Positions 23,426-32,485 of a DNA stretch of 33,676 nt are shown piece after piece. How positions within the stretch are numbered: position 1 is the first letter of the stretch; every line of letters starts with the position of its first letter. The notes under the pieces are model-generated. The model had not been told where the DNA came from. It did no database searches and saw only the letters and a list, made by a program, of their open reading frames with translations. The stretch lies in assembly GCA_024405265.1 (NCBI GenBank), contig JAKSOZ010000019.1, positions 1 through 33,676 on the forward strand, read 5' to 3'. The stretch is from Kiritimatiellia bacterium. Its GTDB lineage: Bacteria > Verrucomicrobiota > Kiritimatiellia > RFP12 > UBA1067. The position numbers were made by a program, and so were the translations under genes.

Positions 23426-24411
23426 TTCGTTAATCCCAATCTTTCATAGGCGAGCGGCGTCGCCACCCGGCCTTTAGGTGTACGTTCAATGTAGCCTTCC
23501 ATGATAAGGAAGGGTTCGTAAGCTTCTTCAATCGTATCGGGCTCTTCTCCGACCGATACGGCTATCGTCGAAAGTCCGACGGGGCCGCCGCCGAACTTGA
23601 CGCAAATCGTCTCGAGAATCTTGATATCCATCTCATCGAGCCCATGGGGGTCGATTTCAAGGAGCGCGAGCGACTCCTTCGCGACCTCGCCCGTGATGAA
23701 GTTCCCGGCCTTGACCTGGGCATAATCACGGACGCGACGAAGAAGATTATTCGCGATACGAGGAGTGCCGCGGCTACGACGCGCGATTTCCAAGGCGCCC
23801 TCTTCGTCGATGTCGACGCCGAGTTTCGCCGCGGAGCGAATCACGATTTCGGCAAGCTCCTTCGGCTCATAGTAAGAGAGCCGATTGACGAGGCCGAAAC
23901 GAGCGCGCAAGGGCGCCGCGATAAGACCGATTCGCGTAGTCGCGCCGACCAAGGTAAAGCGCGGAAGTTCGAGACGGACGCTTCGCGCATTCGGACCTTG
24001 GTCGATCATGATATCAATCGCATAGTCTTCCATCGCCGAATAGAGATATTCTTCGACGGTCTTGGCCATGCGATGAATTTCGTCGATGAAAACGATGTCT
24101 CCGGGCTCAAGCGAAGTGAGAAGTCCTGCGAGGTCTCCGGGCTTCGTGATAACCGGGCCCGAGGTCGTCTTCACGCTCACGCCCATCGCTTCGCCGAGGA
24201 TATAAGAAAGCGTCGTCTTACCGAGACCGGGCGGTCCCGAAAAGAGAACATGATCGAGAGATTCGCCGCGCTCTTTCGCCGCTTTGACGGCGAGTAAGAG
24301 GCGATCTCTGACCTTCGACTGGCCGACGAAACCGTCAAAGTCCGACGGTCTCAGCTTGTTGTCGAAGGCCGAGTTGCGATTATTAAGTTCTTCTGACTTT
24401 CTTTCGCGCAT
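23422..24411 (-). CDS. ruvB: Holliday junction branch migration ATPase RuvB
   Basis: The hexameric motor that drives branch migration with RuvA. Seen in 329 residues: the family start [12 protein letters not shown], Walker A G-P-P-G-L-G-K-T at 59-66, Walker B V-F-I-D-E-I-H-R, and sensor 1 with L-V-G-A-T-T-R near 155. The small lid domain has [15 protein letters not shown], and a C-terminal winged helix contains [18 protein letters not shown] placed the start at the ATG of the guaA-overlapping TAATG (24409-24411); a longer frame upstream is antisense-like and lies inside guaA. ruvA is elsewhere in the window. Confidence 0.96.
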   Translation of the reverse strand: MRERKSEELNNRNSAFDNKLRPSDFDGFVGQSKVRDRLLLAVKAAKERGESLDHVLFSGPPGLGKTTLSYILGEAMGVSVKTTSGPVITKPGDLAGLLTSLEPGDIVFIDEIHRMAKTVEEYLYSAMEDYAIDIMIDQGPNARSVRLELPRFTLVGATTRIGLIAAPLRARFGLVNRLSYYEPKELAEIVIRSAAKLGVDIDEEGALEIARRSRGTPRIANNLLRRVRDYAQVKAGNFITGEVAKESLALLEIDPHGLDEMDIKILETICVKFGGGPVGLSTIAVSVGEEPDTIEEAYEPFLIMEGYIERTPKGRVATPLAYERLGLTK

Positions 24412-25946
24412 TATTCCCACTCGATCGTGGCCGGCGGCTTCGAGGAAATATCGTAGACGACGCGGTTGATGCCGCGCACTTCGTTGATGATGCGGTTCGA
24501 CATCGTAGCGAGCGTCTCGTAAGGAATGTGCGTCCAGTCCGCCGTCATCGCGTCGATCGAATTGACCGAGCGAATCGCGCAGGTATATTCGTACGTACGC
24601 TGGTCGCCCATAACGCCGACCGACTTGACGGGGAGGAGCACCGCGAATGTCTGCCAAATCGTCTTGTATTCAGGAAGCTTCTTGATTTCTTCCTGAACGC
24701 GAAGATCCGCCTGCTGAAGGAGTTTTACCTTCTCTTCGGTGATCTCCCCGAGGATACGAACGCCGAGGCCGGGGCCCGGGAACGGCTGACGATCAAGAAG
24801 CTCCGAGTCCATGCCCATCACGCGGCCGACCGCGCGGACTTCGTCCTTGAAGAGGTCGCGGAGGGGCTCGACGAGCTCGAACTTAAGATCCGGGGGAAGA
24901 CCGCCGACGTTGTGATGGCTCTTGATCGTGTGCGAAGGCCCCTTCAAAGCGTGGGACGATTCGATGACGTCGGGATAAATCGTGCCCTGACCCAAGTACT
25001 TGCAATCCTTGAACTTGCGCGCTTCCTCGGCGAAGACGTTGATGAACTCGCGGCCGATGATCTTGCGCTTCTGCTCGGGATCGGAGACGCCGGCGAGGGC
25101 AGTGTAGAAACGCTGCGCCGCGTGAGCGACATGGAGATCGAGACCGAGCTTCGCATGGAACATTTCTTCGACCTGCTTGTCTTCGTTGTAGCGAAGAAGA
25201 CCGTTGTCGACGAAGATGCAGTGAAGACGCGTTCCGATCGCCTTGTGAAGAAGGACCGCGACGACCGAGGAGTCGACGCCGCCCGAAAGGCCGAGGACGA
25301 CTTCTTCATCGCCGATCTGCTTTTTGAGCTTCTCGACCGTCGAGTCGATCCAGCTCGAGAGCTGCCAGTCGCCCTTCGAACCGCAGATATGAAAGACGAA
25401 GTTCGAGAGGATCTGGTTGCCGAACTGAGTGTGGACGACTTCGGGGTGAAACTGAATGCCGTAGAAATGCTTTTCTTCGTGACGAATCGCCGCGTAAGGG
25501 CAGTTGTCGGAAGTCGCCGAAGTCTTGAAGCCCTCGGGGATCGCCGAGACGCGGTCACCGTGGCTCATCCAAACGATGAACTTGTCGGGAAGCCCCTTGA
25601 AAAGGTCGTTACCGGGGAGGACGGTCATCTCGGTCTTGCCGTATTCGCGCGCTTCGCCGGGCTGAACCTTACCGCCCAATTCCTGGCTCATGAGCTGCAT
25701 GCCGTAGCAAACGCCGAGAACGGGGATACCGAGGTTGAAAATTTCGTGGTCGATTCCGGGCGCACCTTCTTCGAAGACGCTGTTGGGGCCGCCCGAAAGA
25801 ATGATGCCCTTCGGTTGGCGTTCCTTGATTACCGAAGCGGGAGTGTCGAAGCGGATGATTTCCGAGTAGACGTGCTGCTCACGAATACGACGCGCGATAA
25901 GCTGCGTGTACTGAGAGCCGTAATCCAAAATGAGAATCGTATCCAT
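24411..25946 (-). CDS. guaA: GMP synthase (glutamine-hydrolysing)
   Basis: Converts XMP to GMP with glutamine as nitrogen donor. The 511-residue product has a class I glutamine amidotransferase domain with C80 in G-V-C-Y-G and H167 and E169 in F-H-P-E. The ATP pyrophosphatase loop S-G-G-V-D-S-S is at 221-227, and the C-terminal dimerisation domain ends K-P-P-A-T-I-E-W-E. Its start is unusual: the 28 bases before the ATG-proximal ACC are four copies of a 7-base repeat and contain no Shine-Dalgarno sequence. The end overlaps ruvB as TAATG. Confidence 0.97.
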   Translation of the reverse strand: MDTILILDYGSQYTQLIARRIREQHVYSEIIRFDTPASVIKERQPKGIILSGGPNSVFEEGAPGIDHEIFNLGIPVLGVCYGMQLMSQELGGKVQPGEAREYGKTEMTVLPGNDLFKGLPDKFIVWMSHGDRVSAIPEGFKTSATSDNCPYAAIRHEEKHFYGIQFHPEVVHTQFGNQILSNFVFHICGSKGDWQLSSWIDSTVEKLKKQIGDEEVVLGLSGGVDSSVVAVLLHKAIGTRLHCIFVDNGLLRYNEDKQVEEMFHAKLGLDLHVAHAAQRFYTALAGVSDPEQKRKIIGREFINVFAEEARKFKDCKYLGQGTIYPDVIESSHALKGPSHTIKSHHNVGGLPPDLKFELVEPLRDLFKDEVRAVGRVMGMDSELLDRQPFPGPGLGVRILGEITEEKVKLLQQADLRVQEEIKKLPEYKTIWQTFAVLLPVKSVGVMGDQRTYEYTCAIRSVNSIDAMTADWTHIPYETLATMSNRIINEVRGINRVVYDISSKPPATIEWE

Positions 25947-25949
25947 GGT

Positions 25950-25977
25950 GAATAGTGCTTAGTGGTTAGTGATTAGT
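25950..25977. repeat. Four-copy heptanucleotide repeat before guaA
   Basis: GAATAGT, GCTTAGT, GGTTAGT and GATTAGT follow each other exactly (consensus G-N-(A/T)-T-A-G-T; ACTAANC on the minus strand). The array fills the gap between the epimerase stop (25978-25980) and the guaA start, where a ribosome binding site would be expected. Confidence 0.85.
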
Positions 25978-27021
25978 TTAGAAGAAGAGTTTGGCGACTT
26001 TGAGCATGCCCTGCTTCCAAGGAACGCGGTGAGAGACGCCGGACTTACCCGCGAACTCCGAGAGGTGAGAAACGTACCAGTCGTAGTTGCGAACGAGCGC
26101 CGCCTTGTTCGAATATTTGGGTTTGTAGCCGAGGATATTCTCCGCCTTCTCGATCGAAACGAAACTATCGGTCGACGCGGTTTCGTAGACCCAAGGATAG
26201 AGAGGCGATAGGTGAAGCTTCTCGAGAATGCGAAGGATGAAGATAAGGGGCTTTATCGGCATTCCGACGATCTTCTTACCATATCCCGCACGATCGAGAA
26301 CGGCCTGATAATCTTCCTTCATCGTCGTGAACTCTTTCGCGCCGATATTGAACTCGGTCGCGACCTTGTCCTTAGGAAGCGTCATCGCCGACCAAATCGC
26401 CTCGTCGAGATCGTCGACGTCCATAAGCTGATAGCGGTTATTACCCGAACCGATCATCGGGAAGCCGTGACCCGTGTACGCCCAATCGTAAAATAAAGCG
26501 AAAACGCCGAGACGCTCAGGACCGACGAAGGACTTAGGGCGGATAATCGAAACGCAGTACCCTTCCTTAATCGCTTCGCGGCAATAATTCTCCGCGTCGA
26601 TCTTCGCCTGACCATAAGGACCGACGCCGACGAGCGGATCGGTTTCGACAATCGGATGTTTCTTCGGAACGCCATAGACCGCCGTCGACGAAATCTGAAT
26701 CATGCGATCGAGCTTGAACTTGCGCGCGGCATTAAGGACATTCTTGCAACCATCGACCTCGGTAGAGATAATGTCTTCTTCCGAATATAGGGGAAGCGCC
26801 GCGGCGCAGTGGACGACGACGTCGCACCCTTCGGTCACCTTCTCGACCGCGGCGACATCGCGCACATCACCTAAAGTGAACTTAAGCCAGCTCTCATTCT
26901 TTTCGGGATAATCGAAATCGGCGATATCGAGAACACGAATCTCTTCGACCCCTTTCGCTCGAAGAGAGCGAATGAGATTGATGCCTAAAAAGCCACTACC
27001 ACCGGTAACGAGGACTTTCAT
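25978..27021 (-). CDS. NAD-dependent epimerase/dehydratase (extended SDR)
   Basis: A 347-residue extended short-chain dehydrogenase. The NAD-binding T-G-G-S-G-F-L-G is at 6-13, D32 follows the second strand, I-S-S-T-A-V-Y-G near 110-117 gives the catalytic S/T, and Y136 and K140 form the YxxxK pair. The substrate is unknown; 3-beta-HSD-like and nucleotide-sugar epimerase branches are both possible. The C-terminal quarter contains I-K-P-L-I-F-I-L-R-I-L-E-K, which may lie at the membrane. GGAGAAG precedes the ATG closely, and the hlyIII stop is one base upstream of the start, so it is cotranscribed with secG and hlyIII. Confidence 0.82.
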   Translation of the reverse strand: MKVLVTGGSGFLGINLIRSLRAKGVEEIRVLDIADFDYPEKNESWLKFTLGDVRDVAAVEKVTEGCDVVVHCAAALPLYSEEDIISTEVDGCKNVLNAARKFKLDRMIQISSTAVYGVPKKHPIVETDPLVGVGPYGQAKIDAENYCREAIKEGYCVSIIRPKSFVGPERLGVFALFYDWAYTGHGFPMIGSGNNRYQLMDVDDLDEAIWSAMTLPKDKVATEFNIGAKEFTTMKEDYQAVLDRAGYGKKIVGMPIKPLIFILRILEKLHLSPLYPWVYETASTDSFVSIEKAENILGYKPKYSNKAALVRNYDWYVSHLSEFAGKSGVSHRVPWKQGMLKVAKLFF

Positions 27022-27022
27022 C

Positions 27023-27691
27023 TCACTTCTCCATTACGTACCAGAGGATCGAAAAGAATTGGCAGATCGTACCGGCGAGAACGAAGAGGTGCCAAATCAT
27101 GTGATGATAAGGCAGGTTCTTCCAAAGATAGAAGACGGTACCGACGGTATAAGAAACGCCTCCCAAAGCGAGCCACATCGTCCCGAGGCCACCTAAACCC
27201 TTCACGACGGGAACGATGGCGAATACGACGACCCAGCCCATCACGATATAAGCGATGGTCGAAAGAACATGATACTTACCTGTCGTACGGATTTTGAAAA
27301 GAACCCCGACGAGCATCGCCACCCACTCGATTCCGAAAATCGTCCACCCTAAAGCGGCATGATCAGTCGAGCGAAGCGTTTGGAGACAGAACGGCGTATA
27401 GGAGCCGGCGATCAAGACGTATATCGCCATGTGGTCCATGATGTTGAGAACGTCTTTCGCGGGCTTATAGGTAACCGCGTGGTAAGCGCCCGAAATCGCG
27501 TAAAGAAAGACTATTGAGAAACCGTAAACGCAACCGGAGACGATCTTCCAAGCGACATCCGTACCGCTGAGAACCGCTGCGTAGCAAAGTATCGGAATCA
27601 TAGCGGCTCCCAAATGGGAGCCGACTATGTGCGTAACCGCGTTAGCGGTCTCTTCCCCTGCCGTGCAGGGCTTTTCCCACTCAGTTACCAC
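27023..27691 (-). CDS. Hemolysin III / PAQR family membrane protein
   Basis: A 222-residue protein with seven hydrophobic segments and the conserved polar sites of the HlyIII/PAQR family. These are S-G-A-Y-H-A-V near 66-72, D-H-M-A-I-Y-V-L-I-A-G-S-Y-T-P near 86-100, and a C-terminal H-H-M-I-W-H-L-F-V-L-A-G; the Ser, Asp and His residues form the metal site in the family. Despite the name, most bacterial members have no shown haemolytic role. The start is GTG (27689-27691), overlapping the end of secG by eleven bases, so it depends on coupling. Confidence 0.85.
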   Translation of the reverse strand: MVTEWEKPCTAGEETANAVTHIVGSHLGAAMIPILCYAAVLSGTDVAWKIVSGCVYGFSIVFLYAISGAYHAVTYKPAKDVLNIMDHMAIYVLIAGSYTPFCLQTLRSTDHAALGWTIFGIEWVAMLVGVLFKIRTTGKYHVLSTIAYIVMGWVVVFAIVPVVKGLGGLGTMWLALGGVSYTVGTVFYLWKNLPYHHMIWHLFVLAGTICQFFSILWYVMEK

Positions 27692-28019
27692 TGATAGGAG
27701 CCTCAGGCATCACGGGAAGCTCGGGGAGCGTTTCCGTAGCTACGGGAGCAGCCGCCTCGTTCGCCATGAGCGAGTGAGAATGCACCGTCGAAGTAAGACG
27801 CGCGAGAACGAGGGTATTGAGGAGGAAGATGACGCCGAGAACGGCAGTCGTCTTGATAAGGACGTTACCCGCGTCCGCGCCGAGCGCCGATTCGAGCATG
27901 CCGCCACCAAGCGCACCGCCGAGTCCGCCTTCTTTCGGTTTCTGAAGCATAACGACGAGCGCGAGCATGACGCAAACCGCGACTTCAACCACATACAAAA
28001 GACCAATTAAGATCGACAT
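27681..28019 (-). CDS. secG: Preprotein translocase subunit SecG
   Basis: The small auxiliary subunit of the SecYEG channel. The 112-residue product has two hydrophobic segments (about 3-25 and 57-76) around the family loop Q-K-P-K-E-G-G-L-G-G-A-L-G-G-G. It ends in a Pro/Ala/Glu-rich cytoplasmic or periplasmic tail, a little longer than usual. AAAGG lies about 11 bases before the ATG. It is the first gene of a long operon, and its promoter overlaps the end of argS. Confidence 0.9.
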   Translation of the reverse strand: MSILIGLLYVVEVAVCVMLALVVMLQKPKEGGLGGALGGGMLESALGADAGNVLIKTTAVLGVIFLLNTLVLARLTSTVHSHSLMANEAAAPVATETLPELPVMPEAPISGN

Positions 28020-28046
28020 CTTTTTCTAACCTTTCTTTAAGTTGAT

Positions 28047-28075
28047 ATTATACCAAAATCCGCCGCGTAAATCAA
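28047..28075 (-). promoter_or_regulatory. Promoter of the secG-purN operon
   Basis: TTGATT (28070-28075), a 17-base spacer and TATAAT (28047-28052), preceded by TGG (extended -10). The -35 includes the argS stop codon TGA and sits in the loop of the hairpin at 28061-28088. Confidence 0.75.
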
Positions 28076-28088
28076 ATGTGACGCGGCG
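28061..28088 (-). terminator. Hairpin at the end of argS, interleaved with the secG promoter
   Basis: CGCCGCGT (5' arm, 28081-28088 on the minus strand) pairs with ACGCGGCG (28061-28068) around a 12-base loop, followed by GATTTT. It looks like a modest intrinsic terminator for the ribosomal protein-argS operon. The argS stop and the secG -35 are inside its loop. Confidence 0.6.
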
Positions 28089-29766
28089 TTTCGATACCGA
28101 GGATATTGAGTCCTTTGGCGAGAATTTCACCGAAAAGTTTGCAGAGACGAAGGCGCGCGTTTTTCACGTCGTCCTCACTCTTCAAGATCGGGGAATTCTG
28201 ATAGAAGCTCGAGTAAAGCTGGGCCGTCTGGAAAAGATAGTCCGCGAGCACCGAAGGCTTGTAGGCTTCGGCGGCGCGAACGACCGCTCCCGGGAACTCC
28301 AAAAGCTGTAGCGCGAGTCTCTTTTCCGAAGGTGTCGTAACCGCGAAGTCGCCTTCCGGGACTTCGCCGGCCTTTTCCAAGAGCGAGCAAACGCGAGCGT
28401 ATGCGTACTGGAGATAAGGGCCGGAGTTACCTTCGAGAGCGAGAGCCTTGTCCCAGCTGAAGTCGATATCGGTAATCGGATCGTGGGAGAGGTCGGTGTA
28501 CTTCACCGCGCCATAGCCAAGCGACCTGGAAAGCGCCAAATCCTCGGGCGAGGGTTCGGGGGCGCCGGAGTCCCCGTTCGTTGTCCGACGACTCATAACA
28601 ATCGCAAGCGAGCGACGTTGCGCCTCGGAAAGGAGTTCGTCGAGCTTGATGAGATTACCCTCGCGCGTCGAGATCGCCTTACCCTGAAAGCTCATAAGAC
28701 CGAACGGAACATGAACGAGCTTTGCGTTAATGCCCATCTTCGCGGCGATATTGAACCACTGCTTGAAGTGGAGCTGCTGACGCGCGTCGGTCACGTATAT
28801 GATGCGCTCGGGATCATACTCTTCGACGCGCATCTTCACACAGGCGAGGTCGCTCGTCGTGTAGTTATAACCGCCGTCGGATTTGCGAACGATCGCGACG
28901 CCGAGCTTCTCTTCTTCGAGATTGACGATCATCGCGCCTTCGGACTCGACTGCGAGACCCATTTCGATGAGCTTTTCGACGATGCCGGGCATCGTGTCGT
29001 TATAGTACGATTCGCCGCGGTAAGTGTCGAACTTGACGCCGAGTTTATCGTACATGCGGTTAAACTCGTTAATCGAAATCTCGATGAACTTCTTCCACAA
29101 AGCGAGGTTCGCTTCGTCACCTTGCTGGAGCTTCACGAGCTCCTTGCGGCAGTCGTCCTTCCAAGCTTCGTCTTCTTTCGCTTTCGCGGCGGAAAGGACG
29201 TAGCACTTTTCGAGATTGGGCACGGAGAGATTATCGCGCTCTTCCTGAGAAAGGCATTCACGATAACCCTTGATCAAAATACCGAACTGAGTACCCCAAT
29301 CACCGAGATGATTGTCGGCGATCACGTCGTAGCCTAGCGCGCGGAAAATGCGGTCGATGGCGTTACCGATAACGGTAGAGCGGATATGTCCGATGTGCAT
29401 CTGTTTCGCCGCGTTAGGCGAGGAGTAGTCGATTACGATTTTCTTGCCCTTACCGGATTGAGGAATACCGAGAGCCGCGTTCGAAGAGATTTTCGCAAGC
29501 TCCTCGTCGAGCCATTCAGGAGAAACGGTAAGGTTCAAAAAGCCGGGGCCGGCGATTTCGACCTTTAGGGAAGAATCGATATTCGCGGCAACCATCGCGG
29601 CGATTTCGCGAGGGTTCTTTCCGAAACGCTTGGCGAGCTTAAGCGCGTCGTTGCACTGATAGTCGCCGAATTTCGGATCGGTCGCAGGGACGACCTTGAC
29701 GAAAGAGAAATCCGCCTCGGGAAAAGTTTTCCCAAAGGCGGACTTGATAGTGTCCGTGAGGTTCAC
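28072..29766 (-). CDS. argS: Arginine--tRNA ligase
   Basis: Class I synthetase that charges tRNA-Arg. The 564-residue product has the N-terminal Add1 domain (to about 105). The catalytic domain has S-S-P-N-A-A-K-Q-M-H-I-G-H with HIGH at 124-127 and D-N-H-L-G-D-W-G-T-Q-F-G. There is no clear KMSKS; the region reads G-K-A-I-S-T-R-E-G-N, as in many ArgRS. The C-terminal helical domain ends near L-G-I-E-T-P-R. The start is GTG (29764-29766), fifteen bases after the rpsU stop, with AAAGGG about 11 bases upstream. It is the last gene of the extended ribosomal operon. Confidence 0.96.
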   Translation of the reverse strand: MNLTDTIKSAFGKTFPEADFSFVKVVPATDPKFGDYQCNDALKLAKRFGKNPREIAAMVAANIDSSLKVEIAGPGFLNLTVSPEWLDEELAKISSNAALGIPQSGKGKKIVIDYSSPNAAKQMHIGHIRSTVIGNAIDRIFRALGYDVIADNHLGDWGTQFGILIKGYRECLSQEERDNLSVPNLEKCYVLSAAKAKEDEAWKDDCRKELVKLQQGDEANLALWKKFIEISINEFNRMYDKLGVKFDTYRGESYYNDTMPGIVEKLIEMGLAVESEGAMIVNLEEEKLGVAIVRKSDGGYNYTTSDLACVKMRVEEYDPERIIYVTDARQQLHFKQWFNIAAKMGINAKLVHVPFGLMSFQGKAISTREGNLIKLDELLSEAQRRSLAIVMSRRTTNGDSGAPEPSPEDLALSRSLGYGAVKYTDLSHDPITDIDFSWDKALALEGNSGPYLQYAYARVCSLLEKAGEVPEGDFAVTTPSEKRLALQLLEFPGAVVRAAEAYKPSVLADYLFQTAQLYSSFYQNSPILKSEDDVKNARLRLCKLFGEILAKGLNILGIETPRHI

Positions 29767-29781
29767 TTAAGGATTATCCCT

Positions 29782-29985
29782 TTAGTTGAGCTCCATGCGG
29801 CCACGACGGGAACGCATACGGATACGAGCGCGCGCGGATTTCTTGCGCGCCTTGACACAAGGCTTTTCGAAGTAGCGCTGGTCACGGAGCGTCTTGAGAA
29901 GGCCCTCGCGATCGAGGATCTTCTTCATGCGCTTGAGACCACGCTCAACGCTTTCGCCCTTCTTGAGCTTAAGCTGAATAGCCAT
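29782..29985 (-). CDS. rpsU: 30S ribosomal protein S21
   Basis: A 67-residue basic protein of the small subunit. The family pattern is V-E-R-G-L-K-R-M-K-K-I-L-D-R-E-G-L-L, then R-D-Q-R-Y-F-E-K-P and a basic tail of K/R with A-R-I-R-M-R-S-R-R-G-R. GGAGG lies in the end of rplQ, seven bases upstream, and the ATG shares a base with the rplQ stop (TAATG). Placement of rpsU directly after rplQ is not the common arrangement. Confidence 0.95.
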   Translation of the reverse strand: MAIQLKLKKGESVERGLKRMKKILDREGLLKTLRDQRYFEKPCVKARKKSARARIRMRSRRGRMELN

Positions 29986-30386
29986 TATTTCACCTCCTCA
30001 CTCTTCGTCTCGGCGGCGGGAGCGGCCTCACCGGCCGTGACCCACTGGAGAACGCACATCTCAGCCGCGTCGCCCTTACGGGTTCCGAGCTTGACGATGC
30101 GAGTGTAACCGCCCTTGCGGTCCGCCATAGCGGGGGCGATCTTATCGAAGAGCTTCTGGACGGCCTTCGGATCAAGGGTACGGGAGGCGGCGAGACGACG
30201 AGCGGCGAGATCACCCTTCTTGGCGATCGTCACGATCTTGTCGGCGTCCTTGCGCGCTTCCTTCGCCTTGGGAAGAGTCGTCTTGATCGACTCGGCGAGG
30301 ATGAGGTTCGTGACTAAGCTCTTCATGAGCATAGTACGATGGGCGGTAGAGCGCCCGAACTTCTTCATTACTCTCTGGTGACGCAT
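29985..30386 (-). CDS. rplQ: 50S ribosomal protein L17
   Basis: A 133-residue large-subunit protein. The N-terminal M-R-H-Q-R-V-M-K-K-F-G-R-S-T-A-H-R-T-M-L-M-K-S-L is the L17 signature, followed by I-L-A-E-S-I-K-T-T-L-P-K-A-K-E and G-G-Y-T-R-I-V-K-L-G. An Ala/Glu/Lys-rich tail of about 15 residues follows the fold. It lies 18 bases after rpoA, the standard rpoA-rplQ order. Confidence 0.96.
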   Translation of the reverse strand: MRHQRVMKKFGRSTAHRTMLMKSLVTNLILAESIKTTLPKAKEARKDADKIVTIAKKGDLAARRLAASRTLDPKAVQKLFDKIAPAMADRKGGYTRIVKLGTRKGDAAEMCVLQWVTAGEAAPAAETKSEEVK

Positions 30387-30404
30387 TGTTGTAAACTCCT
30401 AAAA

Positions 30405-31400
30405 TTATTTCTTCTCGAGAAGGTCGGCATCGAACTTATAACCGAGGCTGAGACCGAGCGAGACGAGTTTCTCCTTGATTTCCGTAAGCGACTTCTTACC
30501 GAAGTTACGATACTTGAGCATATCGGCCTCGGTCTTCGAAGCGAGCTCTCCGACAGTCGCGATGTTAGCCGTATTAAGGCAGTTCGCGGCGCGGACGGAA
30601 AGTTCGATTTCGTTAACGGACATATTAAGGAGCTTTTTGAGCTTCTCGCGATCGTTCTCGGCCTTCGAGTCCCCATCTTCGAACTCGAGGGTTTCTTCAC
30701 CGGCATAATCGACGAAGACGTCGAGATGACGACGAAGAACGGCACCTGCGGTCTTAAGCGCTTCTTCCGGATCGATACGACCATCGGTCCAGATGTCGAG
30801 GACAAGCTTTTCGTAGTCGGTACGCTGACCGACACGAGTGTTCTCAACGAGGAAGTTGACGCGGGTAACGGGCGAGAAGATCGAGTCAATCGCGATCTTG
30901 CCGATTTCCTGGTCAGGCTTCTTGTTACCTTCGGCGAGGCAGAAACCGCGGCCCGTCTTGACGTCGCATTCCATTTCGATGGAGCCGTCGATATCGAGCG
31001 TGCAGATTTCCTGCTTCGGGTTGAGAACCTGAATATTGTTGTCCTTCGCGAAGTCCTCGGCGGTAACGACGCACGGTCCCTTCGCCTTCAAGGTGATCGT
31101 CTGAGGATCACGCGTGTAGGTCTTGAGGAGAACGCGCTTCAAGTTAAGGATGATGTCGGTGACATCTTCCGCGCAACCCTTGATAGTCGAGAACTCGTGG
31201 TTCACCCCTTTGATCTTGACGGACGAAATCGCCGCGCCTTCAATCGAGGAGAGGAGAACTCGACGAAGCGAGTTGCCGATCGTCCTGGCGTAGCCGATTT
31301 CGAAAGGTTCCGCGGTGAAACGCATGTACGTGGCGGTAGCCGTCGACTCGTCCTTCTGGACGTTCTTCGGCATTTCGAAACGGCTCAAACGGATAGGCAT
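30405..31400 (-). CDS. rpoA: RNA polymerase alpha subunit
   Basis: A 331-residue alpha subunit that nucleates RNA polymerase assembly. The N-terminal domain shows Y-A-R-T-I-G-N-S-L-R-R-V-L-L-S-S near residues 36-51 and G-A-A-I-S-S-V-K-I-K-G-V. The C-terminal domain contains E-L-S-V-R-A-A-N-C-L-N-T-A-N-I-A-T-V-G-E-L and L-K-Y-R-N-F-G-K-K-S-L-T-E-I, the helices that contact UP elements and activators. GGAGG precedes the ATG by about six bases. It sits in the usual rpsD-rpoA-rplQ order. Confidence 0.98.
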   Translation of the reverse strand: MPIRLSRFEMPKNVQKDESTATATYMRFTAEPFEIGYARTIGNSLRRVLLSSIEGAAISSVKIKGVNHEFSTIKGCAEDVTDIILNLKRVLLKTYTRDPQTITLKAKGPCVVTAEDFAKDNNIQVLNPKQEICTLDIDGSIEMECDVKTGRGFCLAEGNKKPDQEIGKIAIDSIFSPVTRVNFLVENTRVGQRTDYEKLVLDIWTDGRIDPEEALKTAGAVLRRHLDVFVDYAGEETLEFEDGDSKAENDREKLKKLLNMSVNEIELSVRAANCLNTANIATVGELASKTEADMLKYRNFGKKSLTEIKEKLVSLGLSLGYKFDADLLEKK

Positions 31401-31432
31401 TATTGACCTCCCTTGTGGGTGAAAGTTTTAAA

Positions 31433-32041
31433 TTAACGAGAGAAGAATTCGACGATGAGCTGCATCTCGACGTTTTCGGGGATTTCCGAACGTTCCGGGA
31501 CGCTGAGCATCGTGCCCTGCATCGTCGTATCGTCCCAAGCAAGCCAGTTCATCATCGGCGACTTGTGGCTCTTGAGCGAATCGACGACCGCGATCATGTT
31601 GCGATCCTTCTCGCGAATCGAGACGACATCATTCGGCTTCAAAATCGCGCTCGGAACGTTGCACATCTTACCGTTGACGGTGACGTGGCGGTGCGTGACG
31701 AGCTGACGAGCGCCGGCGCGAGTCGGGGAGAGACCGAGGCGGTAGACGATATTGTCGAGACGGCTTTCGCACATCGCGAGCATGACGTCACCGGTAATGC
31801 CCTGCTTGGCCTTCGCGCGCTCGAAGAAGAGGCGGAACTGACCTTCGCGCATACCGTAGATGGCCTTGGCCTTCTGCTTTTCGCGGAGCTGGATGCCGTA
31901 TTCGGACATTTTTTTGCGACGCTTACCGGCACCATGCTGGCCCGGGGGATTGGGGCGACGCTCGAGAACCTTATCGGGGCCGAAAATCGGCTCACCGAAA
32001 CGGCGGGAAATTTTGCTTCTAGGACCTGTGAAGTGACCCAT
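31433..32041 (-). CDS. rpsD: 30S ribosomal protein S4
   Basis: A 202-residue primary assembly protein of the 30S body, often a repressor of its own operon. It has G-P-R-S-K-I-S-R-R-F-G near the start, P-P-G-Q-H-G near 32-37, L-R-E-K-Q-K-A-K-A-I-Y-G, and an S4 RNA-binding domain with R-L-D-N-I-V-Y-R-L-G and A-R-Q-L-V-T-H-R-H-V-T-V-N-G. The N-terminal zinc cysteines of some S4 proteins are absent, so this is the zinc-free form. It starts two bases after rpsK, with GGAGGG upstream. Confidence 0.97.
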   Translation of the reverse strand: MGHFTGPRSKISRRFGEPIFGPDKVLERRPNPPGQHGAGKRRKKMSEYGIQLREKQKAKAIYGMREGQFRLFFERAKAKQGITGDVMLAMCESRLDNIVYRLGLSPTRAGARQLVTHRHVTVNGKMCNVPSAILKPNDVVSIREKDRNMIAVVDSLKSHKSPMMNWLAWDDTTMQGTMLSVPERSEIPENVEMQLIVEFFSR

Positions 32042-32043
32042 GA

Positions 32044-32472
32044 TTAGACCCTCCTGCGCTTACGAGCACGGCAACCATTGTGAGGAACGGGAGTCGTGTC
32101 AGTGATCTGAGTAACGCGAATACCGGCGGCCTGGATGGCACGAACCGCGCTCTCGCGGCCGGCACCGGCGCCCTGCATACGAACTTCGCACTCGTGCATG
32201 CCCTTGGCGACAGCGACGCGAGCGGCGTCCTGAGCGACCATGGTAGCGGCGAAAGCGGTCGACTTACGCGAACCCTTGAAACCGGCCTTACCGGCAGAGC
32301 TCCAGGAGATCACGCCGCCACGAGCGTCGGCGATCGAAACCTGGGTGTTGTTGAAGGTCGAGCGGATGAAGGCGATACCGGCAGGAATCGACTTACCGGG
32401 ACGCTTCTTGGACTCGGTACCCTCGGCAGGAACTTCCGCCGCGGGAGTCTCATTCTTGATTTCTTCGGACAT
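32044..32472 (-). CDS. rpsK: 30S ribosomal protein S11
   Basis: A 142-residue protein of the 30S platform. The family core starts at [16 protein letters not shown] and includes [18 protein letters not shown], and the end [15 protein letters not shown]. The first 27 residues are an acidic Pro/Ala/Glu-rich extension, longer than in typical S11 proteins of about 129 residues. It lies 13 bases after rpsM. Confidence 0.97.
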   Translation of the reverse strand: MSEEIKNETPAAEVPAEGTESKKRPGKSIPAGIAFIRSTFNNTQVSIADARGGVISWSSAGKAGFKGSRKSTAFAATMVAQDAARVAVAKGMHECEVRMQGAGAGRESAVRAIQAAGIRVTQITDTTPVPHNGCRARKRRRV

Positions 32473-32485
32473 TGTCTAAACTCCT

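Noticed and set aside
21464-23449. Open frame of 661 codons on the plus strand over pgi
   Set aside because: Antisense to purN and pgi; no recognisable domain and no ribosome binding site.
24412-24657. Longer N-terminus for ruvB
   Set aside because: It overlaps guaA and is not RuvB-like; the TAATG start gives the exact family N-terminus.
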